DNA of 64,000 bases from Larkinella soli (GCF_003703975.1 NZ_QTJY01000002.1:682001-746000), one strand, 5' to 3'. Shown: positions 1-8,434, numbered from the stretch's first letter. The notes: a model not told the origin generated them from the letters alone. Numbers and translations: made by a program.

Positions 1-2310
1 GGCGTTCAGGCGGAGGGTGGCCCGCTTTTTCAGGAACTGCTTCTGCGCCCCGACCGACACCTGCCCGTCGCTGAGATACCGGGTCATGCCGTCGATGCGC
101 GGGGAGTTGTAAACACCGGAAAGTTCAGCCGTGATGCCGCCGGGCAGCCGGAAAGAATGGCTCATGTTGAGGTTGGCCGCCGGCCCCCAGTCGTTCAGCG
201 GCTCGTTCTGAACCACGGCCTCATAGACGTTCACGAAGGCGCTGACCGACGTCCGGAAGCTCCACCAGGCCGTCGGTTTCAGCGGGAAGCCGGCCGTCAG
301 GTTGTAGCTGTCCATCCGGCGCAGGTTGGCCGGCCCGTAGCGCAGCTGCTCCCCGCGCTGCTCGTTGATGTGGGCGATCACGTCGCGGGTCCGGCTGTAG
401 CCGAAGCTGAGGCTGGTTTCGTTCTTATAGATATAGCCGACCTCGAACGCCTGCGTATACTGCGGTTGCAGATAAGGGTCGCCCTCGAAGTAGGAATAGC
501 TGTCCGATACGTAGACGAACGGGTTCAGATTCTGATAGTTAGGCCGGTCGATCCGGCGGCTGAAGGCATACCGGAACTGATGGTCCCGCCCGGCCTTCCA
601 GGTCAGCAGCACGTTCGGAAACAGATTCAGATACCGCCGTTCGACCACCTGCCCCAGCGTCACGGAATGGCCCTTCGAGTGGGTGTATTCCGCCCGCAGC
701 CCGGCCTGAAGTGACCACTTCGCCCCCTCGTGGGAGCCGGTCAGGTAGGCGGCATGGACGGTTTCGTCGTAGACGAAGTGGTTGGTTCGGCCGGAGTCGG
801 GCTGCCAGACGCCGTCGGTCAGGTTCTCGAAACGCAGGTCGTTGTCGGTCCGCACGAGGCTGCTTTTCCAGCCGGCTTCCAGTCGGGTGGCTTTGCCCAG
901 CGGGTGCGTATAGTCGGCTTTGGCGGAACGGATCGTGATGTCCGAGGGCGAACGATTGCGTTGGTAGCGGGTCGGGAACGGCGTCGGTTCGGCGGACTCG
1001 GCCAGCCGGGTGATCATGTTGTCGCGGGTATCGACCCGCACGGCGGCATAATCGAGGTCGGCGCTCAGGCTGCGGCCCGTCGAGTCGAAGCGGTGCCGGA
1101 CATTCACGTTCCCGACGAAGCGACTCAGGTCGCGGGCGGAGGCATTGGTGAAGTTCACCGTCCGTAGGAAACGGCCGTCGGGCTGATACAGCAGGTTGTC
1201 GTTGTCGATGCGCGCCCGGTTGCCGGTCACACTCCCGGATACCGACCCCCCGAGGGCGGTCCGGCGGCTCAGGGGCAGGTCGGCCCCGGCCTTGTAGGTA
1301 TGGTTCCGGATGGTGCCAGGCCGGTAAAACAGCGTTTTCAGCCCCAGCCGCCCGGCCGATTCGGGTAGCACCCGCCGGCCTTCAAGGCTGCTCCACTGCC
1401 GGCGGTAATCATAGGTATAGTTTCCGTACAGACTCAACCCCCGCGCCGACTGGTGACTTACCAGCAGGCCCGCCCCGGCTTTGGCAAACCGGCCGTAACC
1501 GCCCGTCAGGCTGAGGCTGCCGTTGGTTCCGGCCGGTTTTCCCGGCTCCGCCGTAGCTCCTTTCCGGCCGGGTTCGGAGCGAGGGCGGCTTTGTTTCATG
1601 CGGATGTTGATCAGGCCTGCATTGCCGGCCGCATCGAAGCGGGCCGACGGTTTGGTAGTGATCTCGATGGTTTCGATGGAACCGGCGGGCGTACTGCGCA
1701 GCAGATTGACCAGATCGGTCGTCGAGAGGTAGGTCGGTTTGTCGTCCATCAGCAGCAGGACGCCGTCGCGGCCCTGGAGGAGAATCCGCTCGTTCTGAAG
1801 ATCGACCACCACGCCCGGCGCGCGTTCCAGCACCTCCAGAGCCGTGCCGCCGGCCGCCAGCGGGCTGCTCTCCACGTTCAGGACGGTGCGGTCGGGAAAC
1901 TGCTCGACGAAGGGTTTGACGGCCCGGACGTTCACCTCGGCCAGCGTGTTGCCGGTGTCGGTGAGGTGCAGGTCGGGAATGGTCAGCCGAACGACGCCGG
2001 GCGCCACCGAAATTACGGCAGGCCGGCTCGTGCCCTGCCCCACCAGCGAGGCCGTCAGCGCATACCGGCCCGGGTCCACCGCCTGAAACCGGTACGTTCC
2101 CGCACTGTCGCCAACCGTACCGGTCTGAAGGGTGGAGTCGGTGGTGCTGCGCAGACGGACCGTGGCGAAGGGAGCCGGCCGACCGGCCGGATCGAGCACG
2201 CGCCCGACCAGCGTGGCCGCCGGGGCGGTCTGCCCCTGAACGACGGCTACCGATCCGAGCAGCCCCATCAGACAGAAAGCAAAAAAGCAAGGTATGGAAG
2301 AAGGATTCAC
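1..2310 (-). CDS. Outer-membrane beta-barrel TonB-dependent receptor, 3' end outside window
   Basis: The minus-strand frame stays open from 2310 to the left edge, at least 770 codons. It has a signal peptide ending near VVQGQ, then a carboxypeptidase-regulatory-like beta-sandwich (VGRVLDPAGRPAPFATVRL), then a plug-like segment (LEVLERAPGVVVD, STPAGSIETIEI, FDAAGNAGLINI) and a long barrel rich in aromatic strand motifs. This order matches the outer-membrane beta-barrel family often annotated as TonB-dependent receptor (OMP_b-brl_3), which is distinct from SusC. The substrate is unknown. I chose the GTG at 2310 because it gives a complete signal peptide; the first ATG in frame, at 2268, would start inside the hydrophobic core. 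No SusD partner is next to it. Confidence 0.85.
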   Translation of the reverse strand, partial: MNPSSIPCFFAFCLMGLLGSVAVVQGQTAPAATLVGRVLDPAGRPAPFATVRLRSTTDSTLQTGTVGDSAGTYRFQAVDPGRYALTASLVGQGTSRPAVISVAPGVVRLTIPDLHLTDTGNTLAEVNVRAVKPFVEQFPDRTVLNVESSPLAAGGTALEVLERAPGVVVDLQNERILLQGRDGVLLLMDDKPTYLSTTDLVNLLRSTPAGSIETIEITTKPSARFDAAGNAGLINIRMKQSRPRSEPGRKGATAEPGKPAGTNGSLSLTGGYGRFAKAGAGLLVSHQSARGLSLYGNYTYDYRRQWSSLEGRRVLPESAGRLGLKTLFYRPGTIRNHTYKAGADLPLSRRTALGGSVSGSVTGNRARIDNDNLLYQPDGRFLRTVNFTNASARDLSRFVGNVNVRHRFDSTGRSLSADLDYAAVRVDTRDNMITRLAESAEPTPFPTRYQRNRSPSDITIRSAKADYTHPLGKATRLEAGWKSSLVRTDNDLRFENLTDGVWQPDSGRTNHFVYDETVHAAYLTGSHEGAKWSLQAGLRAEYTHSKGHSVTLGQVVERRYLNLFPNVLLTWKAGRDHQFRYAFSRRIDRPNYQNLNPFVYVSDSYSYFEGDPYLQPQYTQAFEVGYIYKNETSLSFGYSRTRDVIAHINEQRGEQLRYGPANLRRMDSYNLTAGFPLKPTAWWSFRTSVSAFVNVYEAVVQNEPLNDWGPAANLNMSHSFRLPGGITAELSGVYNSPRIDGMTRYLSDGQVSVGAQKQFLKKRATLRLNA

Positions 2311-2462
2311 ACTGCAACATATCGCCCGGACCCTTCGCCTGAAAACCGGATTTTCTGAATTGCGCACAATTCAGTCCCAACTGTTTTTTTATCTGACTGA
2401 ACGGGAAAAGGCTCAAACCGCCGGCATTCCCTATCTTCGCGGGCGGAATACCTCGACGACGC

Positions 2463-3137
2463 ATGACGAACGGAACCCTCTCCCCGCCGATTTACGAACT
2501 GGCCCTCAAACTCTGGAATTACCACCATACGAATCAGCCGCTGGAAAAGGCGGACGCCATTCTGGTGCTGTGCAGCCACGACACCCGGGTGGCCGAACGG
2601 GCCGCCGATCTGTTTCTGGAAGGCTGGGCGCCCCGGCTGATCTTTTCCGGCGGGCTGGGCGTCATCACCCGCTTCATGTGGACCGAACCGGAAGCCGACC
2701 TGTTCGCCCGCATCGCCCGCGAGCGGGGGGTGCCGGCCGAGCGGATCCTTATTGAAAACCAGTCGAGTAACACCGGCGAAAACGTGCTGTTTACCAAACG
2801 GCTGCTGACGGAGCGGGGCATCGAAGCCGAAACCTTCATCGTGGTACAGAAGCCGTATATGGAACGCCGGAGCTATGCAACATTCCGGAAAGTATGGCCC
2901 GAAAAAAAGGTGATCGTGACCTCCCCCCAGGACTCGTTCGACGCCTATCTGAGCAAATACACCAATCCGGCCCTGACGCCGGACGACGTCATCAGCATCA
3001 TGGTCGGGGATCTGCAACGGATCAGACTCTACCCGGACAAGGGCTTCCAGATCCCGCAGGAGATCCCGGACGACGTCTGGGCAGCTTACGAAGCGCTGGT
3101 AGCCGCCGGCTACGACCGCCACCTGGCCTCGGCGTAG
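2463..3137 (+). CDS. YdcF/SanA-like DUF218 family protein
   Basis: 224 residues without a signal peptide or membrane helix. The core has the DUF218 signature: ADAILVLCSHDTRVAERA near the N-terminus, LIFSGGLG in the middle, then ERILIENQSSNTGENVLF and VVQKPYMERRSYATFR. Soluble members resemble E. coli YdcF, which binds S-adenosylmethionine; other members (SanA, ElyC) act in envelope integrity. The exact reaction is not known. It starts 152 bases from the divergent receptor gene and ends 19 bases before the convergent receiver gene, so it is probably transcribed alone. Confidence 0.8.
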   Translation: MTNGTLSPPIYELALKLWNYHHTNQPLEKADAILVLCSHDTRVAERAADLFLEGWAPRLIFSGGLGVITRFMWTEPEADLFARIARERGVPAERILIENQSSNTGENVLFTKRLLTERGIEAETFIVVQKPYMERRSYATFRKVWPEKKVIVTSPQDSFDAYLSKYTNPALTPDDVISIMVGDLQRIRLYPDKGFQIPQEIPDDVWAAYEALVAAGYDRHLASA

Positions 3138-3156
3138 GAAAAAGTCGGTCCCAAGG

Positions 3157-3543
3157 TCAGTTCACCGGCATAGCCTGCGGCACTTCTTCGATCAGCACCT
3201 GCATCCGGTTCGTCAGTTCGGCGGCCGTGAAAGGCTTTTCCAGCGAGCCGTCGGCCAGGGTGGTCGTGCCGTCTTTCCGGAAGGGGGCCAGGTCATCCGC
3301 GATGACCAGGATGGGCACCTGACCGTCGTACCGCTGCCGCAGCGACTGCACGATTTCGGGACCGGTGGCGTCGGGCAGCGTCAGGTCCGCCAGAATCAGC
3401 TCGGGGCGCTGCTCACAGAACAGCAGATCGGCCATGCGCAGCGTATGGGCCACCTGCACCGAGTAGCCGGCTTTTTCCAGAAAATTCCTGCACATCCGCT
3501 GCTGGAGCAGATCATCTTCGATATAGAGAACGTAGGGAGTCAT
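3157..3543 (-). CDS. Stand-alone response-regulator receiver domain
   Basis: 128 residues that form a single receiver domain and nothing else. The acidic pocket is E9, D10, D11, the phosphoacceptor is D53 (ILADLTLPD) and the conserved lysine is K103 (EKPF). The Thr or Ser that normally follows beta-strand 4 is Ile81 here (PILVIADD), so the usual switch mechanism may be altered. With no output domain it must act through a partner protein, for example a histidine kinase or phosphorelay. No kinase gene is adjacent. A weak promoter-like CATCTTTG lies at 3579-3586 on the minus strand. Confidence 0.85.
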   Translation of the reverse strand: MTPYVLYIEDDLLQQRMCRNFLEKAGYSVQVAHTLRMADLLFCEQRPELILADLTLPDATGPEIVQSLRQRYDGQVPILVIADDLAPFRKDGTTTLADGSLEKPFTAAELTNRMQVLIEEVPQAMPVN

Positions 3544-3718
3544 TCGTATCCAGGTTAAAGGCTATACCCGGTCTACGGCAAAGATGGTGCAATACCCGAC
3601 CGACCGGCCGAAGAAGTGAGTTTCCGGTATTCAGGCCGACGGGGGCCGGGAGAACGGGGCAAGGGGTGATCGAGGTTTGCCGAACCGTTGGCTCATTGGT
3701 CGCAGCCCCTTCCCATTT

Positions 3719-3753
3719 GGTCGGCCCGGAAGCGCGTTCCTTCCGGGCCGACC
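3719..3753. terminator. Terminator-like hairpin between divergent genes
   Basis: A perfect 14-bp stem (arms 3719-3732 and 3740-3753, 7-base loop) followed by GTCTGTTTT on the plus strand. It lies in the gap between the divergently transcribed receiver gene and lipoprotein gene, where no annotated transcript should end. It may close a short unannotated transcript or act as a leader element. Confidence 0.45.
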
Positions 3754-3784
3754 GTCTGTTTTAAGCGGCTGTTTCTCTCCGGCT

Positions 3785-3792
3785 TACCTTTG
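3785..3792 (+). promoter_or_regulatory. Bacteroidota -7 element TACCTTTG
   Basis: Exact match to TAnnTTTG, 40 bases upstream of the lipoprotein start at 3833. A T-rich CTGTTTT about 20 bases further upstream may serve as the -33 element. Confidence 0.4.
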
Positions 3793-3832
3793 CCGACAGT
3801 CGGATTCAAACAACATCTGCACCATCGAACGC

Positions 3833-5371
3833 ATGAAAAAAATCCTGTCCGTGCTGGGGCTGACGGCCGCGCTCGTCGCCTGCCACCGGATCGACCTTTC
3901 TCCCGTTCAGGAGACGGCCGGTTCGCCGGAGAAAAACAACACCATCCCGGGGACGGCCGGGCGGACCGCCGGGCAACCCGGGACCGCCTTCACCACCGGC
4001 CGGCCGGCGCCCCTGACCGGCTTCACCCTTTCCAGAAATGCCGCCGGAACCTATGATATCGTCTTCCGGTATGACGGCCGGGAGTCGGAAACCGTCCAGG
4101 GAATCGGCCTGCGGGAAGCGGCCAGAATCAACGATCTGCTCCGGTGGGAACAGCCGGTCGACTACGAAATCAACCGGAACCTGATCGTAAAGTGGGAGGG
4201 GCTGGGCGGTCAGGCGGCCTCCGCCCTGCCGGACCTGTTCGCCTGGTTGCAGGCAAATCCCAAAATCGCCGGGAGCATCGTCTGGGAGGACGGCACCGGC
4301 ATTCGCTCGTGGCCGTCCTGGAGCGCCCTCCAGCAAACCCAGCTCTGGGTGGCCTTCCAGAAAGCCTGGCAGGGCAGTTCCATCTATGTGCCGGAGATCC
4401 CTGCCAACCTGCTGACCCACGCCGACGACGAGGGGGCGACCACCGTCTACTCGGTCAATCATGCCTGGGGGTATTTCCGGGCCAGCGTCGGCCACGCCTT
4501 AGCCCTTGAACTGGGCCATCGGGTCAGCTGGTCGGTGCTGGATTATTCGGACCAGCAGCTGGCGCAGCTGTTCAGCGGCCGGGAGATGTTCTACTGGAAC
4601 GATTCTCCGCAGGGCTATTTGCTCAGCAGCGGCTATCATGGCGCGGTGACGCCGGGACCGCCCCTGAAAAGTTACCAGTTTATGAAAGATAACGGCATGA
4701 TCAGCCCGGTTCGGCTGACGACCATCAGCCGGGCCGTCAACTGGGCCCGCTTCAATCTGACGCACTATCTGGGCAGGAATTCTGCCGGGAATATGGAGGC
4801 CCACTGGCAATACCGGGGGGCGGCTCCGATGGCCCGCGTCCTGAGCGGCACCCTCAATCCGGAAAGGCCGGAATTCGGCCTGCGGCACTGGACGGCGGGC
4901 TGCGGAGGCACGGCCGGGTTCTTCCGGATGCTGCTGCGGTCGGTGAACATCCCGGTAAAAATGGTCTTCGGCGGGGACCATGCCCAGGTCTGGTTCATGT
5001 CTGACAACTATTACCTGGACCATGCCGATGCGCCTTATGATGCCAAAACCAAGTATGCTTCGATCGGGGCCGGGGAGCTACTGATTCACAAGAGCCGGTA
5101 CGAGCAGTGGTTCGGCCCCAACTTTACCGATGAGCAGGAATTGAAAAACGTCGGTCGCCGGTCCCGGGAGCTGGCGATTGCCTATCTCCCCAATTACGTA
5201 CTGAATAAATATTGCGAGGATATGCAGGCCGGCAAGAGCCATGCGGACGGATACGTGTATGAAATGCTCTCCAAGAACTACACCGTCGCCCAGCTGGAGG
5301 CCCAGAATTTCTGGGGACGGATGGATGCCAAAATCTACCTGATGGGCGGCTGTTCGGCGATTCCGGATTAG
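3833..5371 (+). CDS. Transglutaminase-like lipoprotein
   Basis: 512 residues. A lipoprotein signal (MKKILSVLGLTAALVAC, lipid-anchored at Cys17) is followed by a low-complexity Gly/Thr/Pro linker to about residue 60 and then a large domain. Near residues 350-400 it has a Cys-His-Asp arrangement of the transglutaminase-like/papain fold: C357 in TAGCGGTAGFFRMLLRS, H383 in GGDHAQVWF and D396 in YYLDHAD. This suggests an envelope-bound cysteine peptidase or transglutaminase-like enzyme; the substrate is unknown. The reading frame is open further upstream, to 3677, but only the ATG at 3833 gives a lipoprotein signal and it follows the -7 element at 3785. Confidence 0.65.
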   Translation: MKKILSVLGLTAALVACHRIDLSPVQETAGSPEKNNTIPGTAGRTAGQPGTAFTTGRPAPLTGFTLSRNAAGTYDIVFRYDGRESETVQGIGLREAARINDLLRWEQPVDYEINRNLIVKWEGLGGQAASALPDLFAWLQANPKIAGSIVWEDGTGIRSWPSWSALQQTQLWVAFQKAWQGSSIYVPEIPANLLTHADDEGATTVYSVNHAWGYFRASVGHALALELGHRVSWSVLDYSDQQLAQLFSGREMFYWNDSPQGYLLSSGYHGAVTPGPPLKSYQFMKDNGMISPVRLTTISRAVNWARFNLTHYLGRNSAGNMEAHWQYRGAAPMARVLSGTLNPERPEFGLRHWTAGCGGTAGFFRMLLRSVNIPVKMVFGGDHAQVWFMSDNYYLDHADAPYDAKTKYASIGAGELLIHKSRYEQWFGPNFTDEQELKNVGRRSRELAIAYLPNYVLNKYCEDMQAGKSHADGYVYEMLSKNYTVAQLEAQNFWGRMDAKIYLMGGCSAIPD

Positions 5372-5391
5372 GCCGGGAATGCCTAATCCGG
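5363..5391 (+). terminator. Hairpin overlapping the lipoprotein stop codon
   Basis: Perfect 11-bp stem (5363-5373 and 5381-5391, 7-base loop). The TAG stop codon at 5369-5371 lies inside the left arm. There is no T tract after it, so termination may be weak or need a factor. Confidence 0.4.
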
Positions 5392-5575
5392 CCGACACGT
5401 GGGCACCCTGACGCTCCGGCAGGTCCATAAAGGAATTCGCCACCGGCCGCCCGACGCGGCTTTGGAAATCAGCCAACTCATTTTTTATCAGGCCGTTTAC
5501 AACCGTTTCCCCTTCAACCCGGTCTATACGTTTCGAGAGCCATTCTCATATGACACACCTTTAACCTTAGAAAGA

Positions 5576-6412
5576 ATGCGTTTCCTGTACCGGTGCCTCC
5601 TGCCCCTTGGTTTTATCGTCTTTTTCGGGTCCTGTTCCGTGCAGGATCATGTCAACCCCAACGAGCCGGCGTCCTGCCGCATGAGCCTGCGCCTGAGCGC
5701 GCTCGCTTCCCTGCTGCTGCCGCCCGGCCAGACCGTCGCCGTCGGCGAGCAGGCTTTGTCGGACGTGTCGGGCTATTTCGAGGTCCGGGAGATCATCCAG
5801 GTCGACGGGCGGTCGTATGCGGTCGGCTGGAAATCGGACGTCTACCGGATCGGGGCCGAAGACAGCAATACTTCGTATGAATACGACGCGCAGGGCCGGG
5901 TCAAAAAGACGGTTCAGCACCTGAAGCGGCCGTCCTGGGACATCACGACGGAGTATGAATACTTCCCGACGGAGGTAAAACTGACCGTTACGGACGACCG
6001 GCACATCTACCCGGTGCCGCCTGTATATACAAAGATATTACCGCTGAACGCCCAGGGCTATGTGATCGATACGAACGTGACCTACAACGCCGAGGGGTAT
6101 GTGATCCGGCGGGGGCCGATTACCTACGAAATCGAGAACGGGAACGTGGTCAAGGGCGAAGGACTCCGGTATGAATACGATTTAAGCCGGCCGAACCCGG
6201 TTCCCGATCCGATCACGATCTACGGCCGGCCGAACCGCAACCTGCGGACGAGGGCTTATCCGGACCCGGCCAACCCGCCTGCCGAATATGGTCATCACTA
6301 TATCTACTATCCGAACGGCCGGCTGAAATACGAGATCTTTACGAGTAAATACCCGGACCAGGAACGGGTCGGCATCCAGATCAACGGGTATGAGTGGGCC
6401 TGTACGCAGTGA
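5576..6412 (+). CDS. YD-repeat-like lipoprotein of unknown function
   Basis: 278 residues. Starts at the ATG at 5576, giving the lipoprotein signal MRFLYRCLLPLGFIVFFGSC. The mature part contains several short strand pairs of the YD/RHS type (SYEYDAQGRVKKT, TYNAEGYVIRR, IYYPNGRLKYE), as in the DUF4595-like lipoproteins common in Bacteroidota. The second lipoprotein at 7223-8095 has the same kind of repeats, and the two flank the TerC gene. No catalytic residues are recognisable. It is likely to sit in the outer or inner membrane facing the periplasm or surface. Confidence 0.6.
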   Translation: MRFLYRCLLPLGFIVFFGSCSVQDHVNPNEPASCRMSLRLSALASLLLPPGQTVAVGEQALSDVSGYFEVREIIQVDGRSYAVGWKSDVYRIGAEDSNTSYEYDAQGRVKKTVQHLKRPSWDITTEYEYFPTEVKLTVTDDRHIYPVPPVYTKILPLNAQGYVIDTNVTYNAEGYVIRRGPITYEIENGNVVKGEGLRYEYDLSRPNPVPDPITIYGRPNRNLRTRAYPDPANPPAEYGHHYIYYPNGRLKYEIFTSKYPDQERVGIQINGYEWACTQ

Positions 6413-6426
6413 GGGCTCCGGAAACA

Positions 6427-6469
6427 GATCGGGTGTGGTTCGGTTATGGATAAAGAACTGCACCCGATC
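6427..6469 (+). promoter_or_regulatory. Inverted repeat in the leader of the TerC gene
   Basis: GATCGGGTG at 6427-6435 pairs with CACCCGATC at 6461-6469 across a 25-base loop, ending 8 bases before the start codon. It could hide the translation start or bind a regulator. It does not show the conserved parts of a yybP-ykoY manganese riboswitch. Confidence 0.3.
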
Positions 6470-6477
6470 CAACTCCG

Positions 6478-7188
6478 ATGGACATCGTCAACAACCTGGT
6501 TCCCCTGCTGACCCTGATCGTACTGGAAATCATTCTGGGCATCGACAACATCATTTTCATTTCCATTCTCGCCGACAAACTCCCGGCCGGACAGCAGGAC
6601 CGGCTGCGGTACTGGGGGATCGGCCTGGCCATGTTCATGCGGCTAGGCCTGCTGGCGCTGATCAGCTGGATCATGCGGCTCGACCAGACGCTGTTCACGG
6701 TCGCCGGGGTCGATTTCAGCGGCAAAGGGCTGATTCTGATTGCCGGAGGCCTCTTTCTAATCTACAAAAGTACGAAGGAGATCTACCATAAAGCCGAGCT
6801 GAACGACGACGCCAACGCCCCGGGGGCCGTCAAAGCCACTTTCGGGCAGCTTCTGACGCAGGTGCTCATCCTGGACCTGGTGTTCTCCATCGACTCCATC
6901 ATTACGGCGGTCGGGATGGTCGATGAGTTGTGGGTGATGTATACGGCCGTGGTGGTTACGGTGCTCATCATGCTCATAGCCTCCAAACCGATCAGTTCGT
7001 TCATCAGCAAACATCCTTCGTTCAAGATTCTGGCGCTCTGTTTCCTGCTGATGATCGGGATGTCGCTGGTGGCCGAGGGGCTGCATTTCGAGATTCCCAA
7101 AGGCTACATTTATTTCTCGATGGCCTTCGCTTTCCTGGTCGACGTTATCCAGATGAAAACCGTCCCGGCCAGACCGGCCGGCAAGTAA
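6478..7188 (+). CDS. TerC-family integral membrane protein
   Basis: 236 residues with about seven membrane helices. The two halves each carry the acidic family motif: EIILGIDNIIFISI near residue 20 and ILDLVFSIDSIITAVGM near residue 125. Relatives in other bacteria (TerC, YkoY, MeeF/MeeY) are linked to tellurite resistance or Mn2+ export, and help load metal on exported proteins; a metal-export role here is inferred. It starts 65 bases after the lipoprotein gene, so both may be co-transcribed. A 9-bp inverted repeat (6427-6435 and 6461-6469) lies just before the start. Confidence 0.85.
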   Translation: MDIVNNLVPLLTLIVLEIILGIDNIIFISILADKLPAGQQDRLRYWGIGLAMFMRLGLLALISWIMRLDQTLFTVAGVDFSGKGLILIAGGLFLIYKSTKEIYHKAELNDDANAPGAVKATFGQLLTQVLILDLVFSIDSIITAVGMVDELWVMYTAVVVTVLIMLIASKPISSFISKHPSFKILALCFLLMIGMSLVAEGLHFEIPKGYIYFSMAFAFLVDVIQMKTVPARPAGK

Positions 7189-7192
7189 CATC

Positions 7193-7214
7193 CCCGGCCC
7201 CATCAGGGGCCGGG
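7193..7214. terminator. Hairpin between convergent TerC and lipoprotein genes
   Basis: Nine GC-only base pairs (7193-7201 with 7206-7214) and an ATCA loop, located 5 bases after the TerC stop and 9 bases after the stop of the opposite gene. It can serve both directions, although neither side has a long T tract. Confidence 0.55.
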
Positions 7215-7222
7215 AAGTACCC

Positions 7223-8095
7223 TCAGAAACCGGGCAGAAGGGTTTTGAACTCGAAGGGAATGGTCTTTTTGAAGATCTTCGTGTTCCCGTCGTACACGTC
7301 CATGGAGGTAACGTAGCCGTCGGCCGCGAGTTTGTAGACGTAGTATTCCTTCTGCGCCGGGTTGCCCGCCGATTCCAGCGTACAGGACCGGATCAGGTGC
7401 TTACGGAACGAGCCGAACACCCGCATATACGTATCCAGCGGCAGGAAATTGATATTGGGGTTCAGTTCATAAAAGTCCGTCTGCGGAGCGCCCGAATACG
7501 GCTTGTCGTAGCTGAAGGTATACTGATGCACCAGCACTTCGCTGAAGTAGGATTTGACGACCGAAAGCTCACCGTCCGCGTTGTAAAAGAAGGCGTAGGA
7601 AGCCGTATAGTTAAATTTCGGATCGTTGGTCTGGCGGACCAGGCTGGAAAGTCTCCCGTCGGCATTGTAATAGGCCAGGTAGATGCTCGGCCGGACGTAG
7701 GCGTTCCCCTTATCGTCGTAGGTGTACTCCTTCATATCCAGCTTCGTACACCGACCCTGTCCGTTCAGAAAATACCGCACGATCAGCCGGACTTTACCGC
7801 CCTGCCTGAGCGTATAGAGCGTTTCTCCGCTGCCGTAGATATACGTCTTCTCCGTGTAGCCGTCTGCCGCTTTCACCAGCCGCTTCTGGGCGTCATAGGT
7901 CAGAACCATGTTCCCGTGTTTGATCAGCTGGTGCGGGGTGGTGAAGACCGGCAGGTCGGCGGAGACGGCCGCGGCCACCCGGGCCTGCGGAGCGGAAGTG
8001 GAATGCGAGGCAGCGGGCATAACATCAGCCTCTTTCTGACAGGACGTCAGGCCGGCCGCAGCGACGACGGCCAGGGAAAACAGAATGCGTTTCAT
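7223..8095 (-). CDS. YD-repeat-like lipoprotein of unknown function
   Basis: 290 residues. The start at 8095 gives the lipoprotein signal MKRILFSLAVVAAAGLTSC; the open frame reaches to 8155 but that extension has no signal character and would cover the promoter. The mature chain repeats short motifs such as LTYDAQKRLVKA, AYYNADGRLSSL and FFYNADGELSVV, which resemble YD/RHS strands and DUF4595-like lipoproteins. It is convergent with the TerC gene and shares a hairpin with it. Together with the lipoprotein at 5576 it looks like a diverged pair; function unknown. Confidence 0.6.
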   Translation of the reverse strand: MKRILFSLAVVAAAGLTSCQKEADVMPAASHSTSAPQARVAAAVSADLPVFTTPHQLIKHGNMVLTYDAQKRLVKAADGYTEKTYIYGSGETLYTLRQGGKVRLIVRYFLNGQGRCTKLDMKEYTYDDKGNAYVRPSIYLAYYNADGRLSSLVRQTNDPKFNYTASYAFFYNADGELSVVKSYFSEVLVHQYTFSYDKPYSGAPQTDFYELNPNINFLPLDTYMRVFGSFRKHLIRSCTLESAGNPAQKEYYVYKLAADGYVTSMDVYDGNTKIFKKTIPFEFKTLLPGF

Positions 8096-8152
8096 TAGTA
8101 GTGTGGTGTTGGTTTGTGAAAAGGTCTTCGGCCGCCTGGCCGATCGACGGTG

Positions 8153-8160
8153 CAAAAGTG
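8153..8160 (-). promoter_or_regulatory. Possible -7 element CACTTTTG
   Basis: One mismatch to TAnnTTTG, 57 bases upstream of the lipoprotein start at 8095. A TTTTTG sits 22 bases further upstream on the minus strand. Confidence 0.3.
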
Positions 8161-8302
8161 GGGAGCCGGAAAGCGGTCTTTCAAAAATTTCACCTTCAAC
8201 CGCGACTCCGGACGGATGAATCGTCGGCTACGGCAAACGAACGATCAAAACCGGCCAAAACGGCCTGAAAACACTGCATCTGGGAAAATGAGACGCGCAG
8301 AA

Positions 8303-8342
8303 CCGGATCGCCGGACCGCCGGATCGCCGGATCGCCGGGCCG
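8303..8342. repeat. Five tandem copies of an 8-bp unit, CCGGAYCG
   Basis: Units at 8303, 8311, 8319, 8327 and 8335; three are CCGGATCG, one is CCGGACCG and the last CCGGGCCG. It lies about 60 bases upstream of the promoter for the DUF3592-type gene. Each unit contains or nearly contains the palindrome CGGATCCG in offset form, so it may fold or bind a protein. Confidence 0.75.
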
Positions 8343-8401
8343 CGACTCATCGGAATTTCTGCGCCATTAGTGCGACATTCCCCGCCCTTCAGTATATCAT
8401 C

Positions 8402-8434
8402 TTTGACCGGAGGGGTCGGCCGGGTATAGATTTG
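8402..8434 (+). promoter_or_regulatory. Bacteroidota promoter TTTG-N21-TAGATTTG
   Basis: The -33 TTTG is at 8402-8405 and the -7 TAGATTTG at 8427-8434; both match the consensus of the primary sigma factor of this phylum. The start codon at 8464 follows 29 bases after the -7 element. Confidence 0.65.

Noticed and set aside
6413-6477. yybP-ykoY manganese riboswitch before the TerC gene
   Set aside because: The leader is only 65 bases and shows one inverted repeat; the conserved multi-helix junction of that riboswitch is not there.
8303-8342. CRISPR array
   Set aside because: Units are 8 bases with no spacers and there are no cas genes.
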